Shown: positions 1 through 7,192 of the stretch, piece by piece
How the letters are laid out: every line of letters starts with the position of its first letter
How positions within the stretch are numbered: position 1 is the stretch's first letter
NCBI GenBank assembly: GCA_003648395.1
Contig: QMPB01000078.1
Span: 1 to 12,229, forward strand
DNA length: 12,229 nt
From: Bacteroidota bacterium
GTDB lineage: Bacteria; Bacteroidota; Bacteroidia; Bacteroidales; UBA1556
Reading direction: 5' to 3'
Translations under genes and position numbers: made by a program
Notes under the pieces: model-generated
Told to the model about the DNA's origin: nothing
Database searches by the model: none
Seen by the model: the letters and a program-made list of their open reading frames with translations, nothing else

Positions 1-58
1 CACCACCACTCAATAATGCTAATATGCCAATCTTCTTAAAAGCTTCTCTTCGCTTCAT
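1..58 (-). CDS. N-terminus of a twin-arginine (Tat) signal protein, partial
   Basis: Only the first 19 codons are in the window; the gene continues past the left edge. The visible peptide begins MKRREAFKKIG and continues into a small hydrophobic stretch (ILALLSGG). This is a Tat signal: consecutive arginines at residues 3-4, F at 7, K at 8-9, then a hydrophobic core. In Bacteroidota such signals commonly precede Gfo/Idh/MocA-type oxidoreductases, DUF1501 proteins or gluconate dehydrogenase subunit 3, but nothing visible separates these options. The start is the only ATG in frame, and no Shine-Dalgarno precedes it, as is usual in this phylum. I infer export of a folded protein, probably cofactor-binding. 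Confidence 0.7.
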   Translation of the reverse strand, partial: MKRREAFKKIGILALLSGG

Positions 59-75
59 AACGTATTATTTAAAAA

Positions 76-249
76 TATAATTATACCAAATTAATACCAA
101 AACACGCCATATAAATCGTTTATATTTCCCTATTACTGCGTTAAATATTATTTCCATAGCTACGGCTATGCAAATAATTTTTGTCTTCTAATAGGAAAAT
201 ATATTCCAATTTATTTATAGCGTATTTTGATACCAAATTGGTATTATAT
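76..249. repeat. ~170-bp imperfect palindromic (MITE-like) element
   Basis: The two ends are imperfect inverted copies: the left end reads TTATACCAAATTAATACCAA and the right end reads ATACCAAATTGGTATTATAT. The similarity continues inward (ACGCCATATAAAT against ATTTATAGCGT; CCCTATTA against TAATAGGAAA). The centre is a perfect hairpin: CATAGC (155-160), loop TACG, GCTATG (165-170). There is no open reading frame, so it would be a non-autonomous palindromic element rather than an insertion sequence. It lies upstream of the Tat-signal gene at the left edge and could form a cruciform or supply transcript structure. No clear target duplication is seen. Confidence 0.7.
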
Positions 250-284
250 GAACAAAGATAGTCTCTTTTGTTGAAATACTTTGA

Positions 285-470
285 TTACCTATTGTGTTTT
301 ATTTTACCACAAATCAGAAGGTCATCATCTTCATTAGTTAGCTTCCAGTAATACAATCCGCTTTTAGAAAATTCTGTAATTGTAACTTGGTTTTTAGAAT
401 TTGCTTTTGAAGTGGTTTAATTACCTTCATTATAAAATGCAGTTACTATCAAGTGTTGATTATTAGTAAT
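285..470 (-). pseudogene. Remnant of a secreted protein with a T9SS C-terminal sorting domain
   Basis: Read on the minus strand in one frame, 288-416 gives 43 residues ending GLYYWKLTNEDDDLL-ICGKIKHNR before a stop at 285-287. The SGLYYW...LLxxGKI pattern is typical of the type A C-terminal sorting signal that sends proteins through the type IX secretion system. The same frame is interrupted by TAA at 417-419. Upstream of that it reads ITNNQHLIVTAFYNEGN back to another stop (TAG) at 471-473. There is no start codon and no room for a mature domain, so this is the decayed 3' end of a larger gene. Frame and motif are read directly; the pseudogene status is inferred. The former passenger domain is not recognisable. 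Confidence 0.6.
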
Positions 471-577
471 CTATGAAAAACAAAGTGAAATTATTCTTAA
501 AAAAATTGCAACTAATCAGTTTATCAAAATCCTCTATTCCACTTTATTAGAAATTAAAAATTTGTGCTTTGTCACTA

Positions 578-600
578 TTTTTGCTAAAAAAAAGCAAAAA
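578..600. repeat. A/T-rich hairpin
   Basis: A perfect 8-bp inverted repeat (TTTTTGCT at 578-585, AGCAAAAA at 593-600) surrounds an A7 loop. There is no clear U-tract after it on either strand, so I do not call it an intrinsic terminator. It lies between the T9SS remnant and the double-hairpin repeat. Confidence 0.4.
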
Positions 601-621
601 TACCGCCAAAACCTCTAGAAT

Positions 622-699
622 TAGTATTCATAACCATGGGGCTCCGCCCATGGTTATTCGTATTTGACCCTTTCAGGGTCAGTGATATACGTAGTATTC
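622..699. repeat. Double-hairpin palindromic repeat flanked by 8-bp direct repeats
   Basis: Two perfect hairpins sit side by side. The first has an 11-bp stem ATAACCATGGG (630-640) and CCCATGGTTAT (647-657) with loop GCTCCG. The second has a 7-bp stem TGACCCT (665-671) and AGGGTCA (675-681) with loop TTC. The linker is TCGTATT. The octamer TAGTATTC occurs exactly at 622-629 and again at 692-699, bracketing the pair like a target-site duplication. Paired GC-rich hairpins of this style resemble scattered REP/REPIN-like repeats; family membership is inferred from appearance. Lying 65-115 bp past the stop of the membrane-protein gene at 747, they could also end or stabilise its transcript. Confidence 0.7.
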
Positions 700-746
700 T
701 ATAATTGTAATAATAAAGGCAATTTACACTGATTAGTTACAAAAAA

Positions 747-2036
747 TTATTTGAATGGGAATAAACTTTTAATCTTAGTAGTGTCTATAATCTGTATTAT
801 ACTCATTTCAATAAATAATAATGGGATAATTCTATATCTAGAAATTGCTCCTAGAATTGGTGTTGAAAGACCTATTATTATAATAAATGAGAGAGCAAAG
901 CTTATTGTAAACAAAAATAGATTTTTATTATCAATTTCTTTCTTTGGTGAAATAATTATTAATAATAGACTAATAAAAATTGCAATATTCTCTATTGCAG
1001 AAGCATATGATTGAATATTGTATGCTTCCCATAGTGCTGGTCTGAATAGTACGTTGACTATTGCTATTGGTGAATTACTAGCAATAGAAATAGCGTTAGA
1101 TTCAAATACAATTGGGGAAATAATGCTTTTTGGATTATAATGATTTGCTACTTCTATGAATCCGCTTTGCTTATCTTGTAGAAGCTCAAACAATCCTTTT
1201 GAAAGAAAACTATTAGACTCAGATGCTAAACTAAAAGAAACAAAGAATAATATGAAATATGGAATTATAGCTCTTTGATTAGGAATAAAATGATTCCAAA
1301 GGTATGCTATGCTTGAAGGTAGTAATAGAAGAAGAACAATAGCTTTTAGTTGAAATATTACTATTAATGTTAGAAGTACAATAATAGCTCTAGCTATTGG
1401 TTTTTGACCTTTTAATGCTAGACTACCACAGTTAAGGAATAAGCCAATAAAAAATATTAATAAGCTTTCTTTTAATATACCTGACGACCAAAAAGCAATT
1501 GAAGGAGTTAGGAAAACAATAAGAAAAATCAATAGTGTATTACCTTTTATCTTTGAATTAAAAAACCTAAATATCCAAAATAATCCAGTAAAAGATAGAA
1601 AGATGGTAATAACAACCATTGCTCCATATGATCCAAAGGTAATTATACTAAAAAGAGCAATATATCTAATAATAAATCTATTATTAGAATATATTTTGGA
1701 ACCATAACTATAGTTCCAATTATCCATTCTTTTGTAATAAGGAACTAGCTTAGAGTCTTCGGTGTTATTAGCTAATAATTTAAAGAATATGGTAGGATCT
1801 GTTTTAATGCTATTATAAATAACTTGTGCATCATTATAATATCTAAAAATATCTGCATTTGTTTTAATCTCTGGAGTGCGAGAATACATAAAAATCATTG
1901 CTGACGCTAGTATTACTTTAATTGCAAAAGCAACAGCAAACCAATGTTTTTTCATGCCTTTTGCTCCATACATTTTGATTTTATAAATGGTAAAGAAAGC
2001 AATTAAAAGAAAAAATATGGTAATAATAATTTTCAT
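747..2036 (-). CDS. Polytopic membrane protein, unknown function (GT-C/polymerase-like)
   Basis: A protein of about 429 residues with roughly ten hydrophobic segments separated by short polar loops. After the first two membrane segments comes a polar loop of about 80 residues containing NADIFRYYNDAQ and NNRFIIRYIA; later there is a PSIAFWSSGILKES motif. An early aspartate-rich loop followed by many helices resembles GT-C glycosyltransferases and polysaccharide polymerases, and SGxxKE recurs in uncharacterised Bacteroidota membrane proteins, but I cannot assign a reaction. The start is uncertain. An upstream in-frame ATG lies at 2069 (440 aa), but it falls inside a terminator-like hairpin; ATG 2036 (MKIIITIFFLLI) places the first membrane helix at the N-terminus, so I prefer it. 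It is probably the last gene of the recA-side cluster. Confidence 0.75.
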   Translation of the reverse strand: MKIIITIFFLLIAFFTIYKIKMYGAKGMKKHWFAVAFAIKVILASAMIFMYSRTPEIKTNADIFRYYNDAQVIYNSIKTDPTIFFKLLANNTEDSKLVPYYKRMDNWNYSYGSKIYSNNRFIIRYIALFSIITFGSYGAMVVITIFLSFTGLFWIFRFFNSKIKGNTLLIFLIVFLTPSIAFWSSGILKESLLIFFIGLFLNCGSLALKGQKPIARAIIVLLTLIVIFQLKAIVLLLLLPSSIAYLWNHFIPNQRAIIPYFILFFVSFSLASESNSFLSKGLFELLQDKQSGFIEVANHYNPKSIISPIVFESNAISIASNSPIAIVNVLFRPALWEAYNIQSYASAIENIAIFISLLLIIISPKKEIDNKNLFLFTISFALSFIIIIGLSTPILGAISRYRIIPLLFIEMSIIQIIDTTKIKSLFPFK

Positions 2037-2052
2037 TAGAGTGAAAATAAAG

Positions 2053-2089
2053 AGGGTATTATTCGACATAGATGACAAAATAATACCCT
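2053..2089 (-). terminator. Hairpin terminator after the S9 peptidase gene
   Basis: An 11-bp perfect stem (AGGGTATTATT at 2053-2063, AATAATACCCT at 2079-2089) surrounds a 15-nt loop. On the minus strand it begins 14 nt after the peptidase stop codon and is followed by a T-rich run (CTTTATTTTC), as expected of an intrinsic terminator. An ATG in frame with the next gene (2067-2069) sits in the loop, which is my reason for preferring the later start at 2036. Confidence 0.6.
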
Positions 2090-2102
2090 TTATTTTAGTA
2101 TA

Positions 2103-4205
2103 TTATTTTAGGTATTTATCAAGGAATCCTTTGAATTCTCTCTGCCATAGAATAGCGTTCTGAGGCTGAACTACAAAATGAGATTCATCAGGAAAGAATA
2201 AGAATCTACTTGGAACATTATGCAATTGTGCGGCATTAAATGCTTGCATAGATTGAGTATAAGGAATTCTGAAATCATGACCTCCTGTAATTACAAGAAT
2301 AGGGGTATCCCAATTACCGACAAAATCAGCAGGATTAAATTCTTTATAGCTTTTTGGCATTGGTTTATCCCAAGGAGCTCCACCTAAATCATGATGTACA
2401 AAGAAAGTTTCTTCAGTAGCAGTATACATAGCTGGTAAATCAAATATTCCACAATGAGAAATTAAAGCTTTGAATCTTCCTTCATGGTGTCCTGCCAACC
2501 AATATATACTATATCCTCCATAGCTAGCGCCAATTGCACCAAGTCTATCATTATCAACATAGTCTTCTTTTGCTATTTCATCAATTGCTGATAAATAATC
2601 ATTCATATTTTGGCCACCATAATCACCACTGATTTGGTCGTTCCATTCTTGACCAAATGTTGGTAAACCTCTTCGGTTTGGTGCAACTACAATGTAACCG
2701 TTTGATGCCATAACTTGGAAATTCCATCTGTAACTGAAGAATTGACTAACAGCTGATTGAGGTCCACCTTGACAGTAAAGTAAAGTTGGATATTTTTTTG
2801 TTTTATCGAAATTAGGAGGAAATATAACCCATACTAATTCTTTCTTACCATCAGTTGTTTTTACCCAGCGTTTTTCAAAATTTGCAGGAGTTACTTTATC
2901 AAGAATTTCTTTATTTGTAAAAGTAAGCTGAGTTTCATTTCCTGCCATGTCAATGGAGTATACTTCGGTAGGGTATATCATACTCATTTTTGTACCTATT
3001 AATTTATCCCCTGCAACTGCAACTGACTGATAATTATGGTCTCCGTTAGTAATTTGTTTAATCTCTTTTGTTTCAAGATTTAGAGAATAAATTTGGTAAG
3101 TAGCTTCAATTCCAGAAAGAAAGTAAATAATTTTAGAATCAGCGCTATAAACAAAGCTACTTGAACTTTGGTCAAAACCCTTGCTATAATCTGTAATATT
3201 TTTATTATCAATATTATATACCATTATTCTATTTTTGTCTGATTCAAAGCCTGGGGTAGCCATACTGTGCCATACTATTGTTTTCCCATCAGGTGACCAA
3301 ACAGCGCCATCATCGTAACCATCAAAACCATTCTCTGTTAGATTTGTTGATGTTCCTTTTGATAAATCGTAAATATAAACTTCAGAGTTAGTGCTTAGAG
3401 CATAGTCTTTTCCTGTTAGTTTTTTGTAAGAAACAATAAGTTTATTTCCATCAGGACTCCAACAAATATCTTCACTACCATTAAAAGGTTCGCGAGGAGC
3501 ATTATATCTTTCTCCCTCCATAAGGTCTTTTGTATTTGCTAGTTTTCCATTTTCGTAATCTGCTACAAATACATGGCTATAGTTGTCGTCTCTCCAATGA
3601 TCCCAATGGCGATACATTAGTTCATCATATATTTTTGCGTTTGCTTTTGGTAGGTCAGGATAAATATCATGGATATTATTATCAATTTTTACGTCTTTTG
3701 TAAACAATAATCTTTTTCCTGTTGGGCTATATTTAAAGGCTGTGACTCCTCCTTTAATTTTGGAGATTTGTTTTTTTGAACTTCCATCAGTATTCATTTC
3801 CCATATTTGCATGGCTCCATCGGCAATTGCTAAATATGCAATTTTTTCACCATCAGGTCTCCAAATTGCATTATATTCTCCTCCTTTAGTATTGGTTAAT
3901 TGTGTTGGTTCACCTCCTTTTGTTGGCATAATAAATAAGTCACGATTTCCTTTGTTCTTTTGAACACTATAATAGCTTATTCCAAAAATCATTTTCTCGC
4001 CATCAGAAGAGATTTGAACATCTGATAATCGTCCTAGTTTCCATAGAACCTCAGGTGTCATAATGCCTGGATTAATAAACTCGTCTTTCTGATTATCAGC
4101 AATAGACTTATCATCTGTATTCTTTTCAGAATATTTTACAGGTGTTGTATTACAGGAAAACATGAATATTATCAGGCCTGTAAAAAGTAATTTAATGTTT
4201 TTCAT
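2103..4205 (-). CDS. S9 family peptidase lipoprotein, dipeptidyl-peptidase 5-like
   Basis: A 700-residue prolyl-oligopeptidase-family serine peptidase. Residues 1-18 form a lipoprotein signal ending FMFSC, with Cys18 as the lipidation site, so it should be membrane-anchored. Residues ~50-440 are beta-propeller repeats with several WSPDG/WRPDG blades; the alpha/beta-hydrolase domain occupies ~450-700. The catalytic triad is clear: Ser561 in GASYGGY, Asp644 in GGHDFR and His676 in DESHF. The segment after the nucleophile (YWLAGHH, then EETFFVHHDLGG) is close to Porphyromonas gingivalis DPP5 as I remember it, suggesting release of dipeptides from peptide N-termini for amino-acid uptake. Substrate preference is inferred. 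It lies 28 bp after the TPR lipoprotein gene, probably co-transcribed with it. Confidence 0.9.
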   Translation of the reverse strand: MKNIKLLFTGLIIFMFSCNTTPVKYSEKNTDDKSIADNQKDEFINPGIMTPEVLWKLGRLSDVQISSDGEKMIFGISYYSVQKNKGNRDLFIMPTKGGEPTQLTNTKGGEYNAIWRPDGEKIAYLAIADGAMQIWEMNTDGSSKKQISKIKGGVTAFKYSPTGKRLLFTKDVKIDNNIHDIYPDLPKANAKIYDELMYRHWDHWRDDNYSHVFVADYENGKLANTKDLMEGERYNAPREPFNGSEDICWSPDGNKLIVSYKKLTGKDYALSTNSEVYIYDLSKGTSTNLTENGFDGYDDGAVWSPDGKTIVWHSMATPGFESDKNRIMVYNIDNKNITDYSKGFDQSSSSFVYSADSKIIYFLSGIEATYQIYSLNLETKEIKQITNGDHNYQSVAVAGDKLIGTKMSMIYPTEVYSIDMAGNETQLTFTNKEILDKVTPANFEKRWVKTTDGKKELVWVIFPPNFDKTKKYPTLLYCQGGPQSAVSQFFSYRWNFQVMASNGYIVVAPNRRGLPTFGQEWNDQISGDYGGQNMNDYLSAIDEIAKEDYVDNDRLGAIGASYGGYSIYWLAGHHEGRFKALISHCGIFDLPAMYTATEETFFVHHDLGGAPWDKPMPKSYKEFNPADFVGNWDTPILVITGGHDFRIPYTQSMQAFNAAQLHNVPSRFLFFPDESHFVVQPQNAILWQREFKGFLDKYLK

Positions 4206-4233
4206 TAATTGTTATTTATGGGTTGATTTAAAG

Positions 4234-5235
4234 TTATCGTTCTATTCTGTTTATTCCCTCAATAGCCTTTTCGTAATTTGGTTTTATCCTTAGTGCTTCT
4301 TTGTAATCTTTTTTTGCATTGATTACATCTCCTAATTTTTCATATGCAAGACCTCTATTATATATAGCTTTATAGTAGTTTGGGTCTGCATTTATGGCTT
4401 TTGTAAAGTAAGGTATTGCCTTGTCCGAAATATTTAATAGCTCCAAGTAAATATATCCAATATTATAATAACTACTTGCAAAAGTAGGATTAATACTTTC
4501 TATTTTCTTGTAAGTGCTGATTGCTTCGTTTAGCATATCATTGTTTTGGTAGTATAACCCTAAATCGTAATAAGCATCAATCTTAGTTGAGTCAATTGCA
4601 ATAGCATTATTAAAATATGTTATAGAAAGAGGATTTTGTAATGACATAAATAGTATTCCTAACTCAATATTGGCATTATAATTCTGTGGATTATTTTTCA
4701 AACATTCCTGAAAGTTGAGAATTGCCATATTAGTATCTTTCATCTCTTTAAAAGTATATGCTTTTAAAAAATAAGCCATATCACTGTACTGGTTAGCTTC
4801 TAAAGCTTTATTTGCATAGTTAAATACATCTTGATACTTACGAAACATTAAATGAATTTCACCAAGCTTAATCCATGCGTCTGTATAGTTCTTGTCTAGA
4901 CTAGTGACTTTTTTTAATACCCCTAAAGCATTTTTAATTTTACCTACTTTCATAAAATTATCAGCTAAACGCATATAAAATGAGATGCTATCTGGAGAAA
5001 TATTTACAGCGTTTTGTAAATCAGCAATAGCTAATTCATATTTTGCATTTGAATAATACATATTAGCTCTTTTTGATAGAAGGATGACGTCATTTGGGTT
5101 ACTATCTATTGCTTCAGAAAGCTGTTCAATATTCTGTGGTTTTTGACTAACTGTCTTTTTATTATTACATGCTGATATTGTAAATACAATCGCAAATAAT
5201 ATGAAACCTAAAGTAATAATACTTGATTTTTTCAT
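4234..5235 (-). CDS. TPR-repeat lipoprotein
   Basis: A 333-residue protein with a lipoprotein signal (MKKSSIITLG..., lipobox ISAC, Cys23), followed by about eight consecutive 34-residue tetratricopeptide repeats from ~35 to the C-terminus. Typical repeat signatures are visible, for example AIADLQNAVNISPDS, AISTYKKIESINP, AIPYFTKAINADPNYYKAIYNRG and DYKEALRIKPNYEKAI. No catalytic domain is present, so it is presumably a scaffold or adaptor on the inner or outer membrane facing the periplasm. Partners are unknown. It lies between recA (with a terminator between) and the S9 peptidase gene 28 bp downstream, so it may share transcription with the peptidase. Confidence 0.85.
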   Translation of the reverse strand: MKKSSIITLGFILFAIVFTISACNNKKTVSQKPQNIEQLSEAIDSNPNDVILLSKRANMYYSNAKYELAIADLQNAVNISPDSISFYMRLADNFMKVGKIKNALGVLKKVTSLDKNYTDAWIKLGEIHLMFRKYQDVFNYANKALEANQYSDMAYFLKAYTFKEMKDTNMAILNFQECLKNNPQNYNANIELGILFMSLQNPLSITYFNNAIAIDSTKIDAYYDLGLYYQNNDMLNEAISTYKKIESINPTFASSYYNIGYIYLELLNISDKAIPYFTKAINADPNYYKAIYNRGLAYEKLGDVINAKKDYKEALRIKPNYEKAIEGINRIER

Positions 5236-5252
5236 AATTTACTAAATTAATA

Positions 5253-5283
5253 AATAAGCAGAGGATGAGTTCCTCTGCTTATT
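5253..5283 (-). terminator. Intrinsic terminator of recA
   Basis: A perfect 13-bp stem (AATAAGCAGAGGA at 5253-5265, TCCTCTGCTTATT at 5271-5283) with a 5-nt loop starts 8 nt past the recA stop. In the minus-strand transcript it is followed by an AT-rich run (TATTAATTTAG). It ends only 17 nt before the TPR gene start, so any readthrough would reach that gene directly; no separate promoter fits in the gap. Confidence 0.8.
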
Positions 5284-5291
5284 ATCTGAAA

Positions 5292-6296
5292 CTATTCTTT
5301 ATTTTTAACAGCTTCTTTAATTTTTATTTCTATTTCATCAGCAAGTTCAGGATTGTCTTTTAGTAATTGTTTAACAGCTTCTCTTCCCTGTCCAAGTTTT
5401 GTATCACCATATGAGAACCATGATCCACTTTTCTTTACTATATTAAATTCAACACCAAGATCCACTAATTCACCAACCTTTGAGAATCCTTCACCGTAAA
5501 TGATATCTAGCTCTGCAATTCGAAATGGTGGTGCAACTTTGTTCTTAACTACTTTAATTTTAACATGATTACCAATTACTTTGTCGGTGGTTTTAATCTG
5601 AGATGAACGTCTAATATCAATCCTTACCGATGCATAGAATTTAAGCGCATTACCACCAGTAGTGGTCTCAGGATTTCCAAACATAACCCCAATTTTCTCT
5701 CGTAATTGGTTAATAAAAATGCAAGTAGTTCCTGTTTTGCTAATTGTACCAGTTAGTTTACGAAGTGCTTGTGACATAAGTCTAGCGTGAAGTCCCATTT
5801 TGGAATCACCCATTTCACCTTCAATTTCACTCTTAGGAGTAAGAGCTGCTACGGAGTCAATTACTATAATATCAATTGCACCAGAGCGAATTAGGCTATC
5901 AGTAATCTCAAGAGCTTGTTCGCCATAATCAGGTTGAGATACTAATAAGTTTTCAATATCTACTCCAAGATTTTCAGCATAAAATCTGTCAAAGGCATGT
6001 TCTGCATCAATGAAAGCTGCTATTCCTCCTTGTTTTTGTGCTTCTGCAATAGCATGAATTGCCAATGTTGTTTTTCCTGAGGATTCAGGACCATATATTT
6101 CTATAACTCTACCACGAGGGAAACCACCTATTCCTAGAGCTAAATCTAATCCCAAACTTCCTGTAGGGATTACTTCAACATCTTCTACAGCATTATCTCC
6201 AAGGCGCATTATGCTTCCTTTTCCGTAGTTTTTGTCAATTTTATCAAGTGTAAGTTGAAGTGCTTTCAACTTTTCTGCGTTTGCATCTTTTGCCAT
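5292..6296 (-). CDS. recA: Recombinase RecA
   Basis: A 334-residue RecA of normal bacterial length. It polymerises on single-stranded DNA, catalyses ATP-dependent strand exchange and, where an SOS response exists, stimulates LexA self-cleavage. Visible motifs: Walker A GPESSGKT (69-76), the catalytic Glu99 in DAEHAFD, Walker B IIVIDSVA (143-150), and the L2 DNA-binding loop within [20 protein letters not shown] (196-215). The [13 protein letters not shown] start is typical of Bacteroidota RecA. The C-terminal tail is acidic and lysine-rich. No SOS box was recognised upstream; the leader consists of CAAATAA-type repeats. A strong terminator follows. Confidence 0.98.
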   Translation of the reverse strand: MAKDANAEKLKALQLTLDKIDKNYGKGSIMRLGDNAVEDVEVIPTGSLGLDLALGIGGFPRGRVIEIYGPESSGKTTLAIHAIAEAQKQGGIAAFIDAEHAFDRFYAENLGVDIENLLVSQPDYGEQALEITDSLIRSGAIDIIVIDSVAALTPKSEIEGEMGDSKMGLHARLMSQALRKLTGTISKTGTTCIFINQLREKIGVMFGNPETTTGGNALKFYASVRIDIRRSSQIKTTDKVIGNHVKIKVVKNKVAPPFRIAELDIIYGEGFSKVGELVDLGVEFNIVKKSGSWFSYGDTKLGQGREAVKQLLKDNPELADEIEIKIKEAVKNKE

Positions 6297-6298
6297 AC

Positions 6299-6338
6299 TT
6301 ATTTGGTTATTTGTTGATTCGTTTATTTGATTATTTGT
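6299..6338 (-). repeat. 16-bp leader repeat, two copies, upstream of recA
   Basis: On the plus strand TTATTTGGTTATTTGT (6299-6314) and TTATTTGATTATTTGT (6323-6338) are separated by 8 bp, so the minus-strand message carries CAAATAA-rich, G-poor sequence ending 2 nt before the recA start codon. The same unit, with one base changed, is tandemly repeated before groES at 10425. A leader of this composition should be unstructured, which could help initiation without a Shine-Dalgarno; that role is inferred. Confidence 0.6.
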
Positions 6339-6342
6339 TTGT

Positions 6343-6389
6343 GTCAGCCTTCGATACTATTTTTTTTCAAAAAAATTACTCAGTCTGAC
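6343..6389. repeat. Degraded copy of a CTGAG...TCGAAG dispersed repeat
   Basis: On the minus strand this reads CGTCAGACTGAGTAA, an A/T run, then AGTATCGAAGGCTGAC. The terminal GTCAG/CTGAC pairs are inverted. The layout matches the dispersed intergenic repeat of Bacteroidota of the type GTCATTCTGAGCGAAGTCGAAGAATC, with the middle replaced by an A/T run. The assignment rests on remembered similarity. Confidence 0.45.
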
Positions 6390-6440
6390 GTTGAAAATTA
6401 TTCTATTTAATCTAAATTCTTCAATCATTAATCCTCAATA

Positions 6441-6477
6441 CTCTTCTTCCTTTCTCCTTCTCCTTTCCTCTTTCTCC
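6441..6477. repeat. 37-nt homopurine/homopyrimidine tract
   Basis: An unbroken run of C and T on the plus strand (GGAGAAAG/AGGAAAGG-type purines on the minus strand) ends 5 bp before the bcp stop codon. It is therefore in the 3' untranslated region of bcp. Such tracts are prone to slippage and can form triplex DNA. No function is evident. Confidence 0.6.
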
Positions 6478-6481
6478 GCCC

Positions 6482-6940
6482 TTAGTATTCAGCCAATATC
6501 TGAGCAGTATGTTCTTTAGTTTTTACTTTCTTGAAGATTTTTTCAATTTTACCTTCTTCATCAATAATGAAAGTAGTACGATGAATTCCATCATATTCTC
6601 TTCCGTAGAGTTTTTTCGGCCCCCAAATACCATAAAGTTTAAGGATTTCTTTTTCTGTATCTGGAATTAATGGGTAAGGGAAATTATATTTTTCTTTAAA
6701 TCGTATTTGCTTTTTTGTGTCGTCAGCACTAATTCCAAGAATTTCAAATCCTTTTGATTTAAGGAGTTCGTAATTATCGCTTAGGTTACAGGCTTCAGCA
6801 GTACAGCCTGGTGTCATTGCTTTTGGGTATGAAAAAAGTATAAGTTTTTTGCCTTTGTAATCCGATAGTTTTATAGTGTTGCCTTGCTCATCAATAGTTT
6901 CGAACTGTGGAGCAATATCACCTTCGTTTAAATGTGTCAT
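6482..6940 (-). CDS. bcp: Thioredoxin-dependent thiol peroxidase (Bcp, peroxiredoxin)
   Basis: A 152-residue peroxiredoxin of the BCP/PrxQ class that reduces hydrogen peroxide and organic hydroperoxides in the cytoplasm using thioredoxin. The active-site segment is YPKAMTPGCTAEAC, with peroxidatic Cys46 and a resolving Cys51 five residues later, the atypical 2-Cys arrangement of PrxQ. Thr43 and Pro44 precede the cysteine, and the conserved arginine is in HRTTFIID. The usual D/N of YPKDxTPGC is replaced by A-M here, which I believe is common in Bacteroidota. It has its own promoter (6985-6992) and a short leader without a Shine-Dalgarno. Confidence 0.95.
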   Translation of the reverse strand: MTHLNEGDIAPQFETIDEQGNTIKLSDYKGKKLILFSYPKAMTPGCTAEACNLSDNYELLKSKGFEILGISADDTKKQIRFKEKYNFPYPLIPDTEKEILKLYGIWGPKKLYGREYDGIHRTTFIIDEEGKIEKIFKKVKTKEHTAQILAEY

Positions 6941-6984
6941 AATTAATAATTTAATGATTGTATTCTAATCAAAAATATTGTAGC

Positions 6985-6992
6985 CAAAGATA
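6985..6992 (-). promoter_or_regulatory. -7 promoter box for bcp
   Basis: On the minus strand TATCTTTG matches the Bacteroidota -7 consensus TAnnTTTG exactly and lies 45 bp upstream of the bcp start. No good TTG is found at the -33 position. The predicted leader is about 35-40 nt. Confidence 0.6.
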
Positions 6993-7043
6993 GGGATATT
7001 TGCTTAATAATTCTGCGGCGAGATTGGAAATTATTTTGAGAAC

Positions 7044-7107
7044 CTCTTTCCCAAGTGTGGCTTTTTAAGAATACTTTTTTAGCTATTGGAAAAAGTATTG
7101 GAAAGAG
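7044..7107 (-). terminator. Nested hairpin downstream of rimO
   Basis: An inner 10-bp stem (AATACTTTTT at 7070-7079, AAAAAGTATT at 7090-7099) sits inside an outer 8-bp stem (CTCTTTCC at 7044-7051, GGAAAGAG at 7100-7107), with an 18-nt bulge on one side. A third copy of AAAAAGTATT is at 7150-7159. The region lies between the rimO stop and the bcp promoter and probably ends the rimO transcript or stabilises its 3' end. A classic U-tract directly after the stem is lacking, so the terminator role is tentative. Confidence 0.4.
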
Positions 7108-7192
7108 ATTTTTTTCTAAGGGGTTCTTTTGAATCCTTTTAGGGTTTAGAAAAAGTATTATGAAAATTTTGTATTGCGCATCAATTTAGGAA

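Noticed and set aside
751..1014. 87-codon plus-strand frame antisense to the membrane protein gene
   Set aside because: Its isoleucine/asparagine-rich product is the complement of hydrophobic codons of the real gene.
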